Translations under genes and position numbers: made by a program | Notes under the pieces: generated by a model | Told to the model about the DNA's origin: nothing | The model's database searches: none | The model's input: the letters and a program-made list of their open reading frames with translations, nothing else | Source of the DNA: Carboxylicivirga litoralis | GTDB lineage: Bacteria > Bacteroidota > Bacteroidia > Bacteroidales > Marinilabiliaceae | Length of the DNA stretch: 64,000 nt | Assembly (NCBI RefSeq): GCF_025499605.1 | Contig: NZ_JAFMVC010000009.1 | Span: 1-64,000, forward strand | Reading direction: 5' to 3' | Shown here: positions 9,579 through 19,645 of the stretch, one piece after another | Layout: each line of letters opens with the position of its first letter | Numbering within the stretch: position 1 is the stretch's first letter

Positions 9579-10940
9579 TTACAATAATTCATCAATCATT
9601 TCCTTTAGGCGCGGATTTGAAGGTCGCGCTGCATTAACACTTACTATATTTCCTTCCTTATTGAATAACATAAAACGGGGCACACCGGTGATCTCATAAT
9701 CCAACATAATTTGCGATTTAAAACCTTTATCCGTTATCAGTTGAATCCCCTTCATCCCATGTTCTTCGATAAATTTTTCCCACTTGGCCTTATCCTTTTG
9801 TTTGTCGATGGATACACTGATAAACACGATATCAGGATTTGTTTCGTAGTGGTCTATCACCTTCTCTAAATGTGGTATTTCGGCTTTGCATGGTGCACAC
9901 CAAGTGGCCCATACATCTACTAAAACCACCTTACCCTTGTAGTCCGAAAGCGCATGCACCTGACCAGAGGCATCAGCATATCTGAAGTCGATAGCTGGTG
10001 AATCTGCAGCAAACTTCTTGATTTCTTTCTCATAGGCGGCAATGGCCTTTTTCTGCGACTCAGTGACCAAATTATGACCATAGGTTTCCATTAAGTAGTC
10101 GTAATCTTTACCCGACTTCTTCCGCATAATAATGTGGTCCTTTAGGAGTTGTCCCTTCAATTTGTCATTATTAAACAGGCTCATTGAATATTTAAAGTAA
10201 TCCTCAGGACGATGTCCGTTTGCTCTTGCATAAAAGCTTGGGTAGCTATTTAAATAATGACTGCCATCTTTGACTAAAAGATATTTAGCTGAATCAAATC
10301 TTTTATTTAGTAGGCGTTTAAAAACGGATTGTTGCAACATCTTTTGGCTAGCTGCTTCGGTCACCATGGAAAATGAACGTAGCCAAAACAGTTCATACTC
10401 CACTTCAGCTTTAAGCCGCATAATCGCATTGAAGTCATGGTTGGAAGATTGTACCCCCTCAATGAATTTAAGATAGTCCTCATCATAAGCGCTCATCATA
10501 TTTTCAATGTTGGCTGTGTCTCTTCCCTCTTTGAAATAACGTATCTGATGTATGCGCTTCAGCTCATCCCACTTTTTCTGATAAGCCGCCAAGGCAGGTT
10601 CTGGCACTGATTCTTCAGCGACCACCTTATTGTCAACCAACAAATTGGAAGCTTGTCCTTGAGGAATATAGATTTCTGCAAATACACTTTTAATTTGATC
10701 ATCAACTCCCAGGTAGTAAAACCCGGCTTCTCCCTGTGGCACATCGAAGCGAAACAGACTATCACTCTGGATGGGTATTACTTCATAAAGTTTCAAATCA
10801 CCATCATTGACCTGATATAGACTAACATAATTGTGTGGATAATTCGTGACCCGACCGGAAAGTGTAAGCCCTTGTGATTTCATGTCTGTAAACATGGTGA
10901 TAAAGGCAATTAAAAGAATGTATCTAATTATTGTATTCAT
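9579..10940 (-). CDS. TlpA-like thiol-disulfide oxidoreductase (DUF4369-like N-terminus)
   Basis: The protein has 453 residues. The signal peptide is followed by a beta-rich N-terminal domain beginning LTLSGRVTNYPHNYVSLYQ, as in DUF4369 proteins, a helical middle region, and a C-terminal TlpA domain of about 130 residues. The active site WCAPC lies near residue 345 in VDVWATWCAPCKAEIP, with cis-proline loop TGVPRFMLF. It is exported and probably reduces or isomerises disulfides in the periplasm. Its paralogue lies directly upstream (11017-12414), suggesting tandem duplication. DUF4369-TlpA proteins are numerous in Bacteroidota; substrates are generally unknown. Confidence 0.88.
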   Translation of the reverse strand: MNTIIRYILLIAFITMFTDMKSQGLTLSGRVTNYPHNYVSLYQVNDGDLKLYEVIPIQSDSLFRFDVPQGEAGFYYLGVDDQIKSVFAEIYIPQGQASNLLVDNKVVAEESVPEPALAAYQKKWDELKRIHQIRYFKEGRDTANIENMMSAYDEDYLKFIEGVQSSNHDFNAIMRLKAEVEYELFWLRSFSMVTEAASQKMLQQSVFKRLLNKRFDSAKYLLVKDGSHYLNSYPSFYARANGHRPEDYFKYSMSLFNNDKLKGQLLKDHIIMRKKSGKDYDYLMETYGHNLVTESQKKAIAAYEKEIKKFAADSPAIDFRYADASGQVHALSDYKGKVVLVDVWATWCAPCKAEIPHLEKVIDHYETNPDIVFISVSIDKQKDKAKWEKFIEEHGMKGIQLITDKGFKSQIMLDYEITGVPRFMLFNKEGNIVSVNAARPSNPRLKEMIDELL

Positions 10941-10976
10941 ATCTGATTTTACTAATGATATCTTCAGTAAGTTTTA

Positions 10977-11010
10977 AAGGGCCAAACTTAAGCTGATATG
11001 TATGGCCCTT
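10977..11010. repeat. Hairpin between the two TlpA genes
   Basis: An 8-bp stem (aagggcca / tggccctt) encloses an 18-base loop in the 76-base gap between the two TlpA paralogues. On the minus strand the 3' side continues tttaaaac, so it could partly terminate transcription or stabilise an mRNA end. Confidence 0.6.
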
Positions 11011-11016
11011 AATATT

Positions 11017-12414
11017 TTATAGTAATTTTTTCAGCCAGGCTTCCGTCCTCTCTTCCGAAGGCCTAGGTGCATCAATGGTTACAACTTTTCCTTCCTTATC
11101 GAATAGCATAAAGCGCGGAATAGCATTTATGCCATAGGCTTTAGCTACATCTGAATCAAATGCCTTGTCGGCCATCAACTGTACTCCTTTTAAGTTCTCT
11201 GCTTTTACAAAATCTATCCACTTTTGTTGGTCCTTTGGTTTATCTACCGAGATACTTAAGAAAGTAATGGGCTGACCATGAAATTTCTTTTCCAATTCTT
11301 TCAGGGCTGGTATCTGAGCCTTGCATGGACCACACCAGGTTGCCCACACATCAACATATACCAGGTTGCCTTTATAATCAGATAGTTTATGTTCTTTACC
11401 GTTAACATCATTACCAGCAAAATCAAAAGCTGCAGCTCCGGACTCAAACTTACGTATAGACAGCTCAAAAGCTTTAAACTCTTCTTTCAAGTAATCATTG
11501 AGTAAGTAGGGCTCAACCATTGACTTAAAGTCCATATAGTTATCATCATAAGTACGAAACTTCCTCATCTGCTCAAGTGCCAGATAACCTTTTAATAAAC
11601 CATTGGGGATCTTTTCTAAACTGACCTTATTCCAATCTTCACGCGACGGTTTATTGGGTGATGACATAACTGCATACATCGAGTAGGTCCTCACATACTT
11701 AGCCCCAGTGGGCAACTCCAATATACGCTCAGTTGCAGGCGCTCTTTCATTCAAAATATAATCGTAATAGTCGGGATAATCTTTTCGCTCCGGGTGCGCC
11801 GTTCTTGGCGTGTATAAGAATTGTAGCGCTGAGTAGTTCATGTCGGTCTCCACCAATAAAGCCATTAACTCATCAAACTTGGCATCTCCAGTATTGATAC
11901 TTGACTTGAATTGTTCTGCAGCATCAACATATTCTGGTAACAAAGGAAAGAAGTTGGTATAATTAGCAATCGTATAAGAAAACCCGTGCGAGTATGTAAA
12001 AACAGTATCAACCTTTGCATTCCACTCAGCCAAACATTCATTTTGTTTGCTGTTAGAAGCCAATAACTCATAGCTTCCATCACTTATCTTCACATCCAGT
12101 TCTATTCCATTATCAAGATACATACGTTTTAAACCATGATCCTTCTTAACATTTTGTTGAGCACTTTTCCATACCACATTAAGGATATATAGGCCGGGGG
12201 TGTCCACCGAATAGCTAAACCCAAACTTTCCATTAGCTCCAATCGTTGTTGTTGCCACTTTTTCAGTCTTACCATTAACCACCTTACTCAGGTATATTTC
12301 GCGTCCTTTAGTGGCGCCATCAAACTGGCCTTTGATAAGAGCAAAGTCTTGCTCTTTGGTGACACAAGAGGTTAGCATTAGGGCAAATAATGCCACAGCT
12401 GTAATGATTTTCAT
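11017..12414 (-). CDS. TlpA-like thiol-disulfide oxidoreductase lipoprotein (DUF4369-like N-terminus)
   Basis: The protein has 465 residues and begins with a lipoprotein signal ending LMLTSC. The N-terminal domain (FALIKGQFDGATKGREIYLS) resembles DUF4369, a helical linker follows, and the C-terminal TlpA domain has active site WCGPC near residue 360 in YVDVWATWCGPCKAQIP, with NAIPRFMLF as the cis-proline loop. It is a close parallel of the next gene (9579-10940) down to the ending APRPSEERTEAWLKKLL. It should be anchored to a membrane facing the periplasm. As the first gene after the SusD-associated lipoproteins, it links the transport module to the thiol-redox/protease module. Confidence 0.88.
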   Translation of the reverse strand: MKIITAVALFALMLTSCVTKEQDFALIKGQFDGATKGREIYLSKVVNGKTEKVATTTIGANGKFGFSYSVDTPGLYILNVVWKSAQQNVKKDHGLKRMYLDNGIELDVKISDGSYELLASNSKQNECLAEWNAKVDTVFTYSHGFSYTIANYTNFFPLLPEYVDAAEQFKSSINTGDAKFDELMALLVETDMNYSALQFLYTPRTAHPERKDYPDYYDYILNERAPATERILELPTGAKYVRTYSMYAVMSSPNKPSREDWNKVSLEKIPNGLLKGYLALEQMRKFRTYDDNYMDFKSMVEPYLLNDYLKEEFKAFELSIRKFESGAAAFDFAGNDVNGKEHKLSDYKGNLVYVDVWATWCGPCKAQIPALKELEKKFHGQPITFLSISVDKPKDQQKWIDFVKAENLKGVQLMADKAFDSDVAKAYGINAIPRFMLFDKEGKVVTIDAPRPSEERTEAWLKKLL

Positions 12415-12449
12415 ACAGTTAGTTTTTTAAAGTATTAAAAGATTAAGGA

Positions 12450-12480
12450 GTAATCAGAAACAGAATCTGTTTCTGATTAC
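12450..12480. repeat. Perfect 14-bp hairpin inside the operon
   Basis: The arms gtaatcagaaacag and ctgtttctgattac pair perfectly around a 3-base loop (aat), 13 bases after the PKD-like gene stop and 35 bases before the TlpA start in transcript order. No T-run follows on the minus strand, so an mRNA stability or processing element is more likely than a terminator. Confidence 0.75.
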
Positions 12481-12493
12481 TATAAATTATGCT

Positions 12494-13921
12494 CTAGTAG
12501 TTTTCAAAGAAATCGACCACTTTACCAAATTTATTATCATAGGCTTCGTGAACACCTAAAATTTCACCATCCAGATCGATATTAAGGATATGCACACTAC
12601 CTGAGTTAGTTGCATTTGTTCCATCGCCAAATCCAACAAATAGCTTTTTATCATCGTTAGCTATTTCCATGCAATCTACAGACAGACCGGCAGGGCCTTC
12701 GTATGTATACAATACTTTATTTGCAACCACGTCATAGGTGTAGATTTTATTACCATAGGCATACAACAGCACCTGTTTACCATTTAGAAACTCAAAAACA
12801 GTGGCATTTTGTATATTGTCGCCTACTATTTCCTTCTTAAAAGCCGCTTCCTTGTTGAGTAATGCCAGTATGTACCGTTGATTCGTCGCCTCATCTTCAA
12901 AAACTCCCATTGCATAATCTCCAACTCTCTTTCCATAAATGACATTCAAACCAGTATTAGTTCGGTCAAAGGGAGCCTCTTCATCATCTATTGGTGGATA
13001 GGCTGTAACCCGCGATCCCCACGAATCGATTTCTGCAAATCCCGTAGTAACCGGATTAAACAAAACAAAGCCACCGTAAGGAACAAGAGAATTAAAATTG
13101 GGACTTACATCACTAAACGAGTAATTAAAAGCACACTCGTCGCCAAATGGACCACCTGGCTGAAACGTTGTATATAACATGTTATCACCAAATAATCCTG
13201 TTGCTGTCGTACCATTGTGTCCAAGATAGTTACCTCCCATATTTGGAGCTGGTACTCTTTGAAAAGCATCGAATACGTTGATTGTCTTTTCTAAAGTGCT
13301 TCCAACTGTATATACCCCTAAATTCTCATCATTACAGTAAATCGCAATCCGATATGGTTTACCGCCTCTCATATATTCATTGATACCAATAATGCATACA
13401 GGATTTGTACCAGCTGGTTCATTGTTGTTTTTTAGCTTATACGCCTCATAATCACTCATGCCCTCTTCGACACCTCTTAAAATTGATACCTGCGCTTTAC
13501 TGGCATTATTACTTAACACCTGCAGTCCATCCGGGAACCCTTTAACAATCAAGTCCGATCTAGTATCATAATATATTCCTGTTGATGTATCGGTCACTCT
13601 AAACACTAATTTATATACCTTAGGATCTAGCATTAATGATTCCAAATCAAGGTTTTTAGTAATGGCTAACGTATCAGCACTGTCTAGTTGAGAGCCTGCA
13701 TATGAATACCAGAGGTATTCCAATACACTCTCATTTGGGACCTTTTCTTGTTCCACTGTAGGTGTAATGGAAAAAGGTGCTTCTCTCAATGCTACATATT
13801 GTTCTTCTACCCCATTAATCAATACGTTATTTAACTCAACATAATCGTACGTTCCTTTATCTTCGGTACAGGATGCTGTAACAAGGATAATAACAGCGAT
13901 ATAAAATATAATTTTTTTCAT
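12494..13921 (-). CDS. PKD-like family lipoprotein (SusCD-associated)
   Basis: This 475-residue predicted surface lipoprotein starts MKKIIFYIAVIILVTASC, a strong lipobox. The segment after it (CTEDKGTYDYVELNNV...) is the characteristic opening of the PKD-like family encoded beside SusC/SusD and DUF4843 proteins in Bacteroidota. The next part looks immunoglobulin-like (EYLWYSYAGSQLDSADTLAI). The C-terminal half has repeated strands with aromatic and glycine turns (YGNKIYTYDVVANKVLYTYEG), suggesting a beta-propeller-like region. It probably binds substrate at the outer membrane next to the transporter. No catalytic motif is seen. It follows the DUF4843 gene by 12 bases and is certainly co-transcribed with it. 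Confidence 0.8.
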   Translation of the reverse strand: MKKIIFYIAVIILVTASCTEDKGTYDYVELNNVLINGVEEQYVALREAPFSITPTVEQEKVPNESVLEYLWYSYAGSQLDSADTLAITKNLDLESLMLDPKVYKLVFRVTDTSTGIYYDTRSDLIVKGFPDGLQVLSNNASKAQVSILRGVEEGMSDYEAYKLKNNNEPAGTNPVCIIGINEYMRGGKPYRIAIYCNDENLGVYTVGSTLEKTINVFDAFQRVPAPNMGGNYLGHNGTTATGLFGDNMLYTTFQPGGPFGDECAFNYSFSDVSPNFNSLVPYGGFVLFNPVTTGFAEIDSWGSRVTAYPPIDDEEAPFDRTNTGLNVIYGKRVGDYAMGVFEDEATNQRYILALLNKEAAFKKEIVGDNIQNATVFEFLNGKQVLLYAYGNKIYTYDVVANKVLYTYEGPAGLSVDCMEIANDDKKLFVGFGDGTNATNSGSVHILNIDLDGEILGVHEAYDNKFGKVVDFFENY

Positions 13922-13933
13922 GTCTTTTTGCTT

Positions 13934-14701
13934 TTACCAAGGTTCAACTCGATTACCATTTTCATCGTATACCTCATTAGCTTCCAGGTAGTCATTCATT
14001 GGTGCTTTCCAATAATAAATCACATAAAATCCTTCCTCAGCTCTAAGCGCTGCATATTCCTCACTAGTATGCGGTATCACAAATCCTCCATTTGTCATTA
14101 AAATAACACGGTGTTTGGCCTTAGAATAAGGTCCCAGGTAATTATAATAATATTGATCCCAAATAAGAGGTTTTACTACATCGTTGTAGATTAATAGCCG
14201 TGCATTGGTTCTCCCCTCAAGACCTGGTTCAAAAGTATCATTACCTTCAATAACTACATCCAATGTATAAGGCTCTGTTCCTAATGTTTCGTGGTTATAG
14301 AGCACTACAGGAAATGCAGCTCTAATAGTATCGGCCTCAAGCGCATATTGACTCTCCAGAGCTTCATAATGAACTCCCTCCTCGGCTGTTGTTTGATTTT
14401 GATTAACACCTATGCTAAAATACCGCTTCTGATCAGCCACCTTGCCAAGTAGATTAACCTGAAGCCATACAGTATCTTGTTCTATATACTCAGGATGATC
14501 GGCGGCTAAACCGCCAAAGGTATATATAACGCTATCACCCTCATACTTCAACCAATCATCCCAGTATGAGAAGTGCGCATTAAAATCTGTTTTCTCAAGT
14601 TGAAAATAAACAGCATCCTTTTCCTTAAAATTTATCAACTCTGATTCTTCGCAGCTTGTAATAAACGCAAGTGCAAACAATAGATATATATATTTTTTCA
14701 T
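13934..14701 (-). CDS. DUF4843 family lipoprotein (SusCD-associated)
   Basis: The ATG at 14701 is preferred, because the 9 upstream bases would need a GTG start overlapping the SusD end region. The product has 255 residues with a lipoprotein signal ending FITSC and then EESELINFKEKDAVYFQ, the typical start of DUF4843 proteins. The central region contains a Calx-beta-like pattern, with VQVNLLGKVADQKRYFSIGVN and a later LDVVIEGNDTFEPG. DUF4843 proteins accompany SusC/SusD pairs and are thought to be surface substrate-binding or assembly partners. The function is unproven. Confidence 0.8.
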   Translation of the reverse strand: MKKYIYLLFALAFITSCEESELINFKEKDAVYFQLEKTDFNAHFSYWDDWLKYEGDSVIYTFGGLAADHPEYIEQDTVWLQVNLLGKVADQKRYFSIGVNQNQTTAEEGVHYEALESQYALEADTIRAAFPVVLYNHETLGTEPYTLDVVIEGNDTFEPGLEGRTNARLLIYNDVVKPLIWDQYYYNYLGPYSKAKHRVILMTNGGFVIPHTSEEYAALRAEEGFYVIYYWKAPMNDYLEANEVYDENGNRVEPW

Positions 14702-14710
14702 AGCTATCAC

Positions 14711-16165
14711 TTAATTTATAATTCCACGTTCTTTTTCAACATCCGGAATCGGAAAAACAAATTGCTCTATATCGGTCATATCATTATTAACAAGCTTGTT
14801 TAATCGCTTAAAATAATAGAACATTTGGCCTTCTCCGAGAAACTCTTTCCGATACTCCGCTTCTATTTCCTCTTGCAGAGTAGTACCAGGACTCAGGCTT
14901 TTTAGACCTCGCATCCGTCTTAAACTTTGCAAATGCTCAATACTATTCATACATTCCGCAATAATCAGGTACATCTCTGATATCTTTAACAATGGAATCC
15001 GCCTTACATTATAGCCCCCAAAATCATACTTCGCCAGATAATAGCTTAGTCCATCGCCATTAATACTAAATAGCTTATTTAAACGCACATCAGCCACACC
15101 TCCATACTTATCTGTTTCGAAATATTGATTACGTCTGGCTTCATCTATTTCTAAAACATCCCGGTTTTTAGAGCCTGAGAACTTGAAGAAAGTTTCATTA
15201 ACGCTTTCGGTAATATCTCGCTTGTATATTGAAAACAAATACTCTTGTGCCAAATAGGACATTACCAGCGAACTTAACGACAAATCTGACAAGGTTTTTG
15301 AATCAACAAGAGCAAACTTTTCGCAGTTAATTACATCATTGGCATATTTGTATGCCTCTGTCTTATCATCCTCACCACCACGATACATGTGCACTCGCGC
15401 TAATGTACCTATTACCGCATAGTAATTCATACGTTCTTTTCTGAACATTAAGAAGCTGGCAGCATCCACACTCTCATCAACAGATGCAGAACCTGTTATT
15501 GACTCTTCATAGGTATCAAAAGCAGGTCCTATTGGATCATAATCCTTTAAAAGAGTCTCTGCTTCTTTCAGATCTTCAATAACACGATTAATCACCTGGT
15601 TAACGGTTAATTGCTTAAAAGGAGTTGTTGATATTGCATCCACATACGGAATTGCCGGAGCATCCAAACCATTAACTGGAGCAGGCGCAAAATTACGCAA
15701 CATATCAAAATGAATGTAAGCTCTTAACGCCAATGCCTCTCCCTTGATAATTTCGTATAACCCTTCATTAAAGATAGCCTGCTTCTCATCTATATTGTCG
15801 AGTAGATTATTAATATTGGCTATTGCAGAGTAATTTTTCGACCATAAATTATTAATTCTGGATACATTTCCAGAATGTTCATAATTATATATGGCTGCAT
15901 TAAAATAGTTATGCTGGTTATCTTTTACACTTGTGTAGGCTCCGCTCAACACTTCAGTAAACGCAAGAGTACCTTCAGCTCCATACGTACTATTGTTGGC
16001 CATTTGTGTATAAATACCAATCAAGGCTCTTTTAAAACCGCCTTCGGTGTCAAACAAGTCATCAGCTTTGACTTGTGTCTTTGGCTGAACATCAAACCAG
16101 TCTTCACAAGATGTAAATACGGGAGCGAGTGCCAATGCAATTATATAAATTATAAATTTCTTCAT
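14711..16165 (-). CDS. SusD/RagB-family outer-membrane lipoprotein
   Basis: This 484-residue protein has a lipoprotein signal (MKKFIIYIIALALAPVFTSC) followed by EDWFDVQPKTQVKADDLFDT, the classic SusD N-terminus. TPR-like helices (RAYIHFDMLRNFAPAP and the ending IIAECMNSIEHLQSLRRMRG) support the family. SusD proteins form the lid of a SusC transporter and capture substrate at the cell surface. It is encoded 12 bases after the SusC gene. Family members import glycans, or peptides in the RagB case; the substrate cannot be read from the sequence. No carbohydrate-active enzyme lies in this operon, which argues mildly for a non-glycan substrate. Confidence 0.93.
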   Translation of the reverse strand: MKKFIIYIIALALAPVFTSCEDWFDVQPKTQVKADDLFDTEGGFKRALIGIYTQMANNSTYGAEGTLAFTEVLSGAYTSVKDNQHNYFNAAIYNYEHSGNVSRINNLWSKNYSAIANINNLLDNIDEKQAIFNEGLYEIIKGEALALRAYIHFDMLRNFAPAPVNGLDAPAIPYVDAISTTPFKQLTVNQVINRVIEDLKEAETLLKDYDPIGPAFDTYEESITGSASVDESVDAASFLMFRKERMNYYAVIGTLARVHMYRGGEDDKTEAYKYANDVINCEKFALVDSKTLSDLSLSSLVMSYLAQEYLFSIYKRDITESVNETFFKFSGSKNRDVLEIDEARRNQYFETDKYGGVADVRLNKLFSINGDGLSYYLAKYDFGGYNVRRIPLLKISEMYLIIAECMNSIEHLQSLRRMRGLKSLSPGTTLQEEIEAEYRKEFLGEGQMFYYFKRLNKLVNNDMTDIEQFVFPIPDVEKERGIIN

Positions 16166-16177
16166 ATTCCCTATCTT

Positions 16178-19100
16178 TTAAAATCGTGCCTGGATTCCTA
16201 ATGAAAAACTTCGAGCAAATGGGTAATTAATACCTCTCTCTGTTCTAACAGTTGAAGCTCTAAAAGCATCATTCATATAGAACAAGGCTTTCAATCGTTT
16301 CATACCAACCTTTTGAGCAACTTTTGAATTAAATTCATAAGACGCATTTATAGTTGCAAATTCCAGATAACTATAATCCTGTATAAACCTTGAAGTAGGT
16401 TTGGTGAGCTCACTATCTTTTACATCTTTATAAAATGTCATATCTCCGGGATTTTCCCATCTGGCTTCAAGAACTCTTCGATCTGTATTATATGCAGGAT
16501 CTGCATTCTCCACACGATCTACAAGTGTTTGGTTATAATACTGTCCTCCAATACGATATCTAAAAACCACATTCAGTAAAAAACCTTTATAGCTAACATT
16601 AGTACCAAAGTTACCAAATACGTCAGGGCTACTATCTCCACACACCATCATATTATCAACATCCCATACAAGGCTGGTTCCGCCGTCTTTAGTAACAAAT
16701 ATTTCTTTACCTGTTGCAGGATCGATACCCAATGATTTATTAGCCCATATAGCATTCATTGATTGACCTTCTACATAACGAACACGTGGACGCGTTCTTA
16801 AGTATTCCTTACCATCCTCCGGGTCAGTTATCTCTTCATCTTGACGCGCATTAAATTCCTCCAACGAATCAGATAGTTTTAACAGGGTGTTTTCATTATG
16901 AACCGCATTTCCATATACCGACCAGCGAAATCCACTCTTGTTTTTCAACACATCATATCTCAAAGACAATTCATAACCTTCATTTCTTGACTCTCCAAGG
17001 TTTTCTTTGTACTGAGAAAAACCAAGCGAAGGTGCCAAGTCAATATCTACTAATAGGTTTTCAGAAATATCGTTGTAATAATTAAAGGTCGCAGATAGTC
17101 GATTATTAAACATTGCGAGGTCTAGTCCGAGGTTGCGTTTAAGCGTTTGCTGCCAAGAAAGGTTTTCATTTCCTAGTGCCATTAGTGTGGCTCCAGCTTC
17201 AAAACGGTGTATCAGATCGGTGCGATAATTATACATCATCATGGCTTGGTATGGGTTAAAATCAACACTACCAGTAGAACCATATGAGCCCCTAATTTTC
17301 AAATCATTAATTAAGTTTGAATCCTTAATAAAAGCTTCGTTATGCAGGTTCCATCCAGCTCCAACTGCCCAAAATGGCGCCCATCGTTTTTTAGTACCAA
17401 AGGCAGAAGAACCATCGGTTCGGTACGATAAATCCATTAAATAGCGGTTATCGAAGCTATAATTTATATTCCCAGAGATACCAACTAATCTTGAGGTATA
17501 TTCACTCCCATTTGGTTTACCATCAGCTTCATATTGAATGGCAAAATCGATGTTATCCATGTCTTCATTTGGAAAGCCCTGAGCCATTACACTCATGCTT
17601 TCTGTATGCTGCTGGTTGGCATTAAAAATACCATTTGCATTAATAACATGTTTATTGATCTGCTTGAAGTAATTAAAAACAATATTTGTTTCCCAACTTA
17701 TCGACTCCCCTCTACTTGCATTATAACTCCCTTTTTTGTTAATGTCTGATTCACCAGCAAAATCAGTATGGACACCAGGTTTAAATACATCACTGGTATT
17801 AATTCGTTTATTCAGCGACAATGAGCCTTTTAACCGAAAATCATCATTTATACGCCAATCAATGTCAAAGTTATTAATCAAATCATCGTACTTACTTTCA
17901 TCGATTGTATTAAGGGTTGTATTATACAAGGGGTTATAGACAACATAATTCAGAGTTTGCCCGGCCACTGTACCATATGTTTTTTCAAGCATATACTCAT
18001 ATTCACCTATATCATTTTTATAACGATAATATGGGTTTAGCTTTGCATAAGTACTAAAAGCACCGTAAGGCGAATTAATAGCTTTAACATTATCATAGGT
18101 GAATTTATTTCTTAAAACCAAATTATTATAGGTATACTGTAATTTAATACCTATACCCATTCTATCACGACCTGATTCTTTCATGATACCATTCTGGTCA
18201 TTATAATTCAGATCAATACCGTAACGAATTTGGTCATTACCTCCTTCGAGCAGTAATGAGTGCTTATGGCTAATAGCTGTTGTTTCAACTGGTTTATTCA
18301 ACCAGTAAGTATTATAACCTTGCTGAACCAATTTTAACTTTTCATTGTACCTATGTTGTGCATCCTCAAAATTAGATACTAAGCCAGCTCCTTCATACAA
18401 ACCGGCTGCCAATTCCAGTTCTAATTTTTCAGTCGCATTTAACAAATCATAATCTGACAAGTCAGCTCCGGTAAAGGTAAAATCACCTTTATAATTTACC
18501 GCCATTTTGCCCCCTTCTGGTGCTAATGTTTCAATAACCACAACTCCATTAGCTGCACGTGAACCATAGATGGCGGTTGCTGCCGCATCTTTTAATATCG
18601 TAACAGACCGTACTCTATATGGGTCAAGGTCATAAACTTTTTCAACATTTACTTCAAAACCATCCAAAATAAAGGTTGGCATATTAGGTTCCCCTTGAAA
18701 CTCTCCCTGCATATCAACACTCGCAGAACCTCGAATTTGAAATTCAGGCATTGCGTTTGGGTTGGAGCCTTCTAAACTATTCTCCACCATCATAAAAGCG
18801 GGATCTACTAATTGAATCGATTGTAATATATTCTGGTTGCTTGCCTGTATTAGTTCATCAGCGGAAATGGTAACTGCCGATCCGGTAAAGCTCTCTTTGG
18901 TTTGATTAAAATAACCGGTTACAACTACATCACCAATCTCACTTACTTCTGTTTCAAGCTGTACATTTACCTCAGTTCGCCCCTCCAATGCAATGGTTTG
19001 TTTAACAAACCCAATAAAGGTATATGACAGGCTGACACTACTATCTGGCACTCTTAATTCGTAGTAACCATCAGCATCTGATATGGTACCATTGTTATAA

Positions 19101-19555
19101 TTAACGACCACAATATTGACTCCTGGTATCGGCAAGCCCTTATCATCCGTTACTCTACCCTTAACTGTTATTATTTCCTGCTGTATTACTTTATTCGCAG
19201 GTTTTATAATAATAACGTCATCTATTACCTGCCAGGTTAAACCTGAGTTCTCAAGGCAAGTACTTAACACCGACTCTACTGTTTCGTCATTGACAGATAG
19301 AGAAACCGTTTTCACATTAGCAATATCCTCCTCATTAAAAATAAAAGTGAACTCACTCTGGGTTTTAATGGCTTTAAATACCTGTTTAACAGATGCATTT
19401 CGCATATTCAGCTTTAGTTTTGTTTCCTGGCTGTAAGTACTTGCCGATACCTGCCAGAGCACCACGAACATCATATAAAGACTTAGCTTCATAATCCTCC
19501 AAGTTTTAGGTATACCTCTCCCGTCCGGGTACAGTAATTCCCGATTTTTTTTCAT
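16178..19555 (-). CDS. SusC/RagA-family TonB-dependent transporter with STN domain
   Basis: The protein has 1125 residues. After an extended signal region (to about residue 43) comes a secretin/TonB N-terminal STN domain (NASVKQVFKAIKTQSEFTF) that transmits substrate signals to FecR-type anti-sigma factors. A carboxypeptidase-regulatory-like repeat (VKGRVTDDKGLPIPGVNI), a plug domain with the SusC signature (VVVTGYFNQTKESFTGS; ILKDAAATAIYGSRAANGVV) and a large C-terminal barrel ending in aromatic SFSLGIQARF follow. The STN domain fits the FecI/FecR pair encoded upstream. It works with the SusD protein and needs TonB-ExbB-ExbD; ExbB/ExbD genes lie just upstream of the sigma factor in a separate operon. 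Confidence 0.95.
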   Translation of the reverse strand: MKKNRELLYPDGRGIPKTWRIMKLSLYMMFVVLWQVSASTYSQETKLKLNMRNASVKQVFKAIKTQSEFTFIFNEEDIANVKTVSLSVNDETVESVLSTCLENSGLTWQVIDDVIIIKPANKVIQQEIITVKGRVTDDKGLPIPGVNIVVVNYNNGTISDADGYYELRVPDSSVSLSYTFIGFVKQTIALEGRTEVNVQLETEVSEIGDVVVTGYFNQTKESFTGSAVTISADELIQASNQNILQSIQLVDPAFMMVENSLEGSNPNAMPEFQIRGSASVDMQGEFQGEPNMPTFILDGFEVNVEKVYDLDPYRVRSVTILKDAAATAIYGSRAANGVVVIETLAPEGGKMAVNYKGDFTFTGADLSDYDLLNATEKLELELAAGLYEGAGLVSNFEDAQHRYNEKLKLVQQGYNTYWLNKPVETTAISHKHSLLLEGGNDQIRYGIDLNYNDQNGIMKESGRDRMGIGIKLQYTYNNLVLRNKFTYDNVKAINSPYGAFSTYAKLNPYYRYKNDIGEYEYMLEKTYGTVAGQTLNYVVYNPLYNTTLNTIDESKYDDLINNFDIDWRINDDFRLKGSLSLNKRINTSDVFKPGVHTDFAGESDINKKGSYNASRGESISWETNIVFNYFKQINKHVINANGIFNANQQHTESMSVMAQGFPNEDMDNIDFAIQYEADGKPNGSEYTSRLVGISGNINYSFDNRYLMDLSYRTDGSSAFGTKKRWAPFWAVGAGWNLHNEAFIKDSNLINDLKIRGSYGSTGSVDFNPYQAMMMYNYRTDLIHRFEAGATLMALGNENLSWQQTLKRNLGLDLAMFNNRLSATFNYYNDISENLLVDIDLAPSLGFSQYKENLGESRNEGYELSLRYDVLKNKSGFRWSVYGNAVHNENTLLKLSDSLEEFNARQDEEITDPEDGKEYLRTRPRVRYVEGQSMNAIWANKSLGIDPATGKEIFVTKDGGTSLVWDVDNMMVCGDSSPDVFGNFGTNVSYKGFLLNVVFRYRIGGQYYNQTLVDRVENADPAYNTDRRVLEARWENPGDMTFYKDVKDSELTKPTSRFIQDYSYLEFATINASYEFNSKVAQKVGMKRLKALFYMNDAFRASTVRTERGINYPFARSFSLGIQARF

Positions 19556-19610
19556 AGATTTGTAATTGAATGATTAAACATTAGGCCATAAGCATGAAGT
19601 GCTTAGGCTC

Positions 19611-19640
19611 AAACAGGAGGTGTTGCACCACTTCCTGTTT
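19611..19640. repeat. Hairpin between FecR and SusC genes
   Basis: The arms aaacaggaggtg and cacc-ac-ttcctgttt pair with a small bulge around a ttg loop in the 90-base gap between the anti-sigma gene and the SusC gene. It could be a partial terminator separating regulator and transporter expression. The SusC promoter would have to lie between it and 19556. Confidence 0.55.
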
Positions 19641-19645
19641 TTTAT

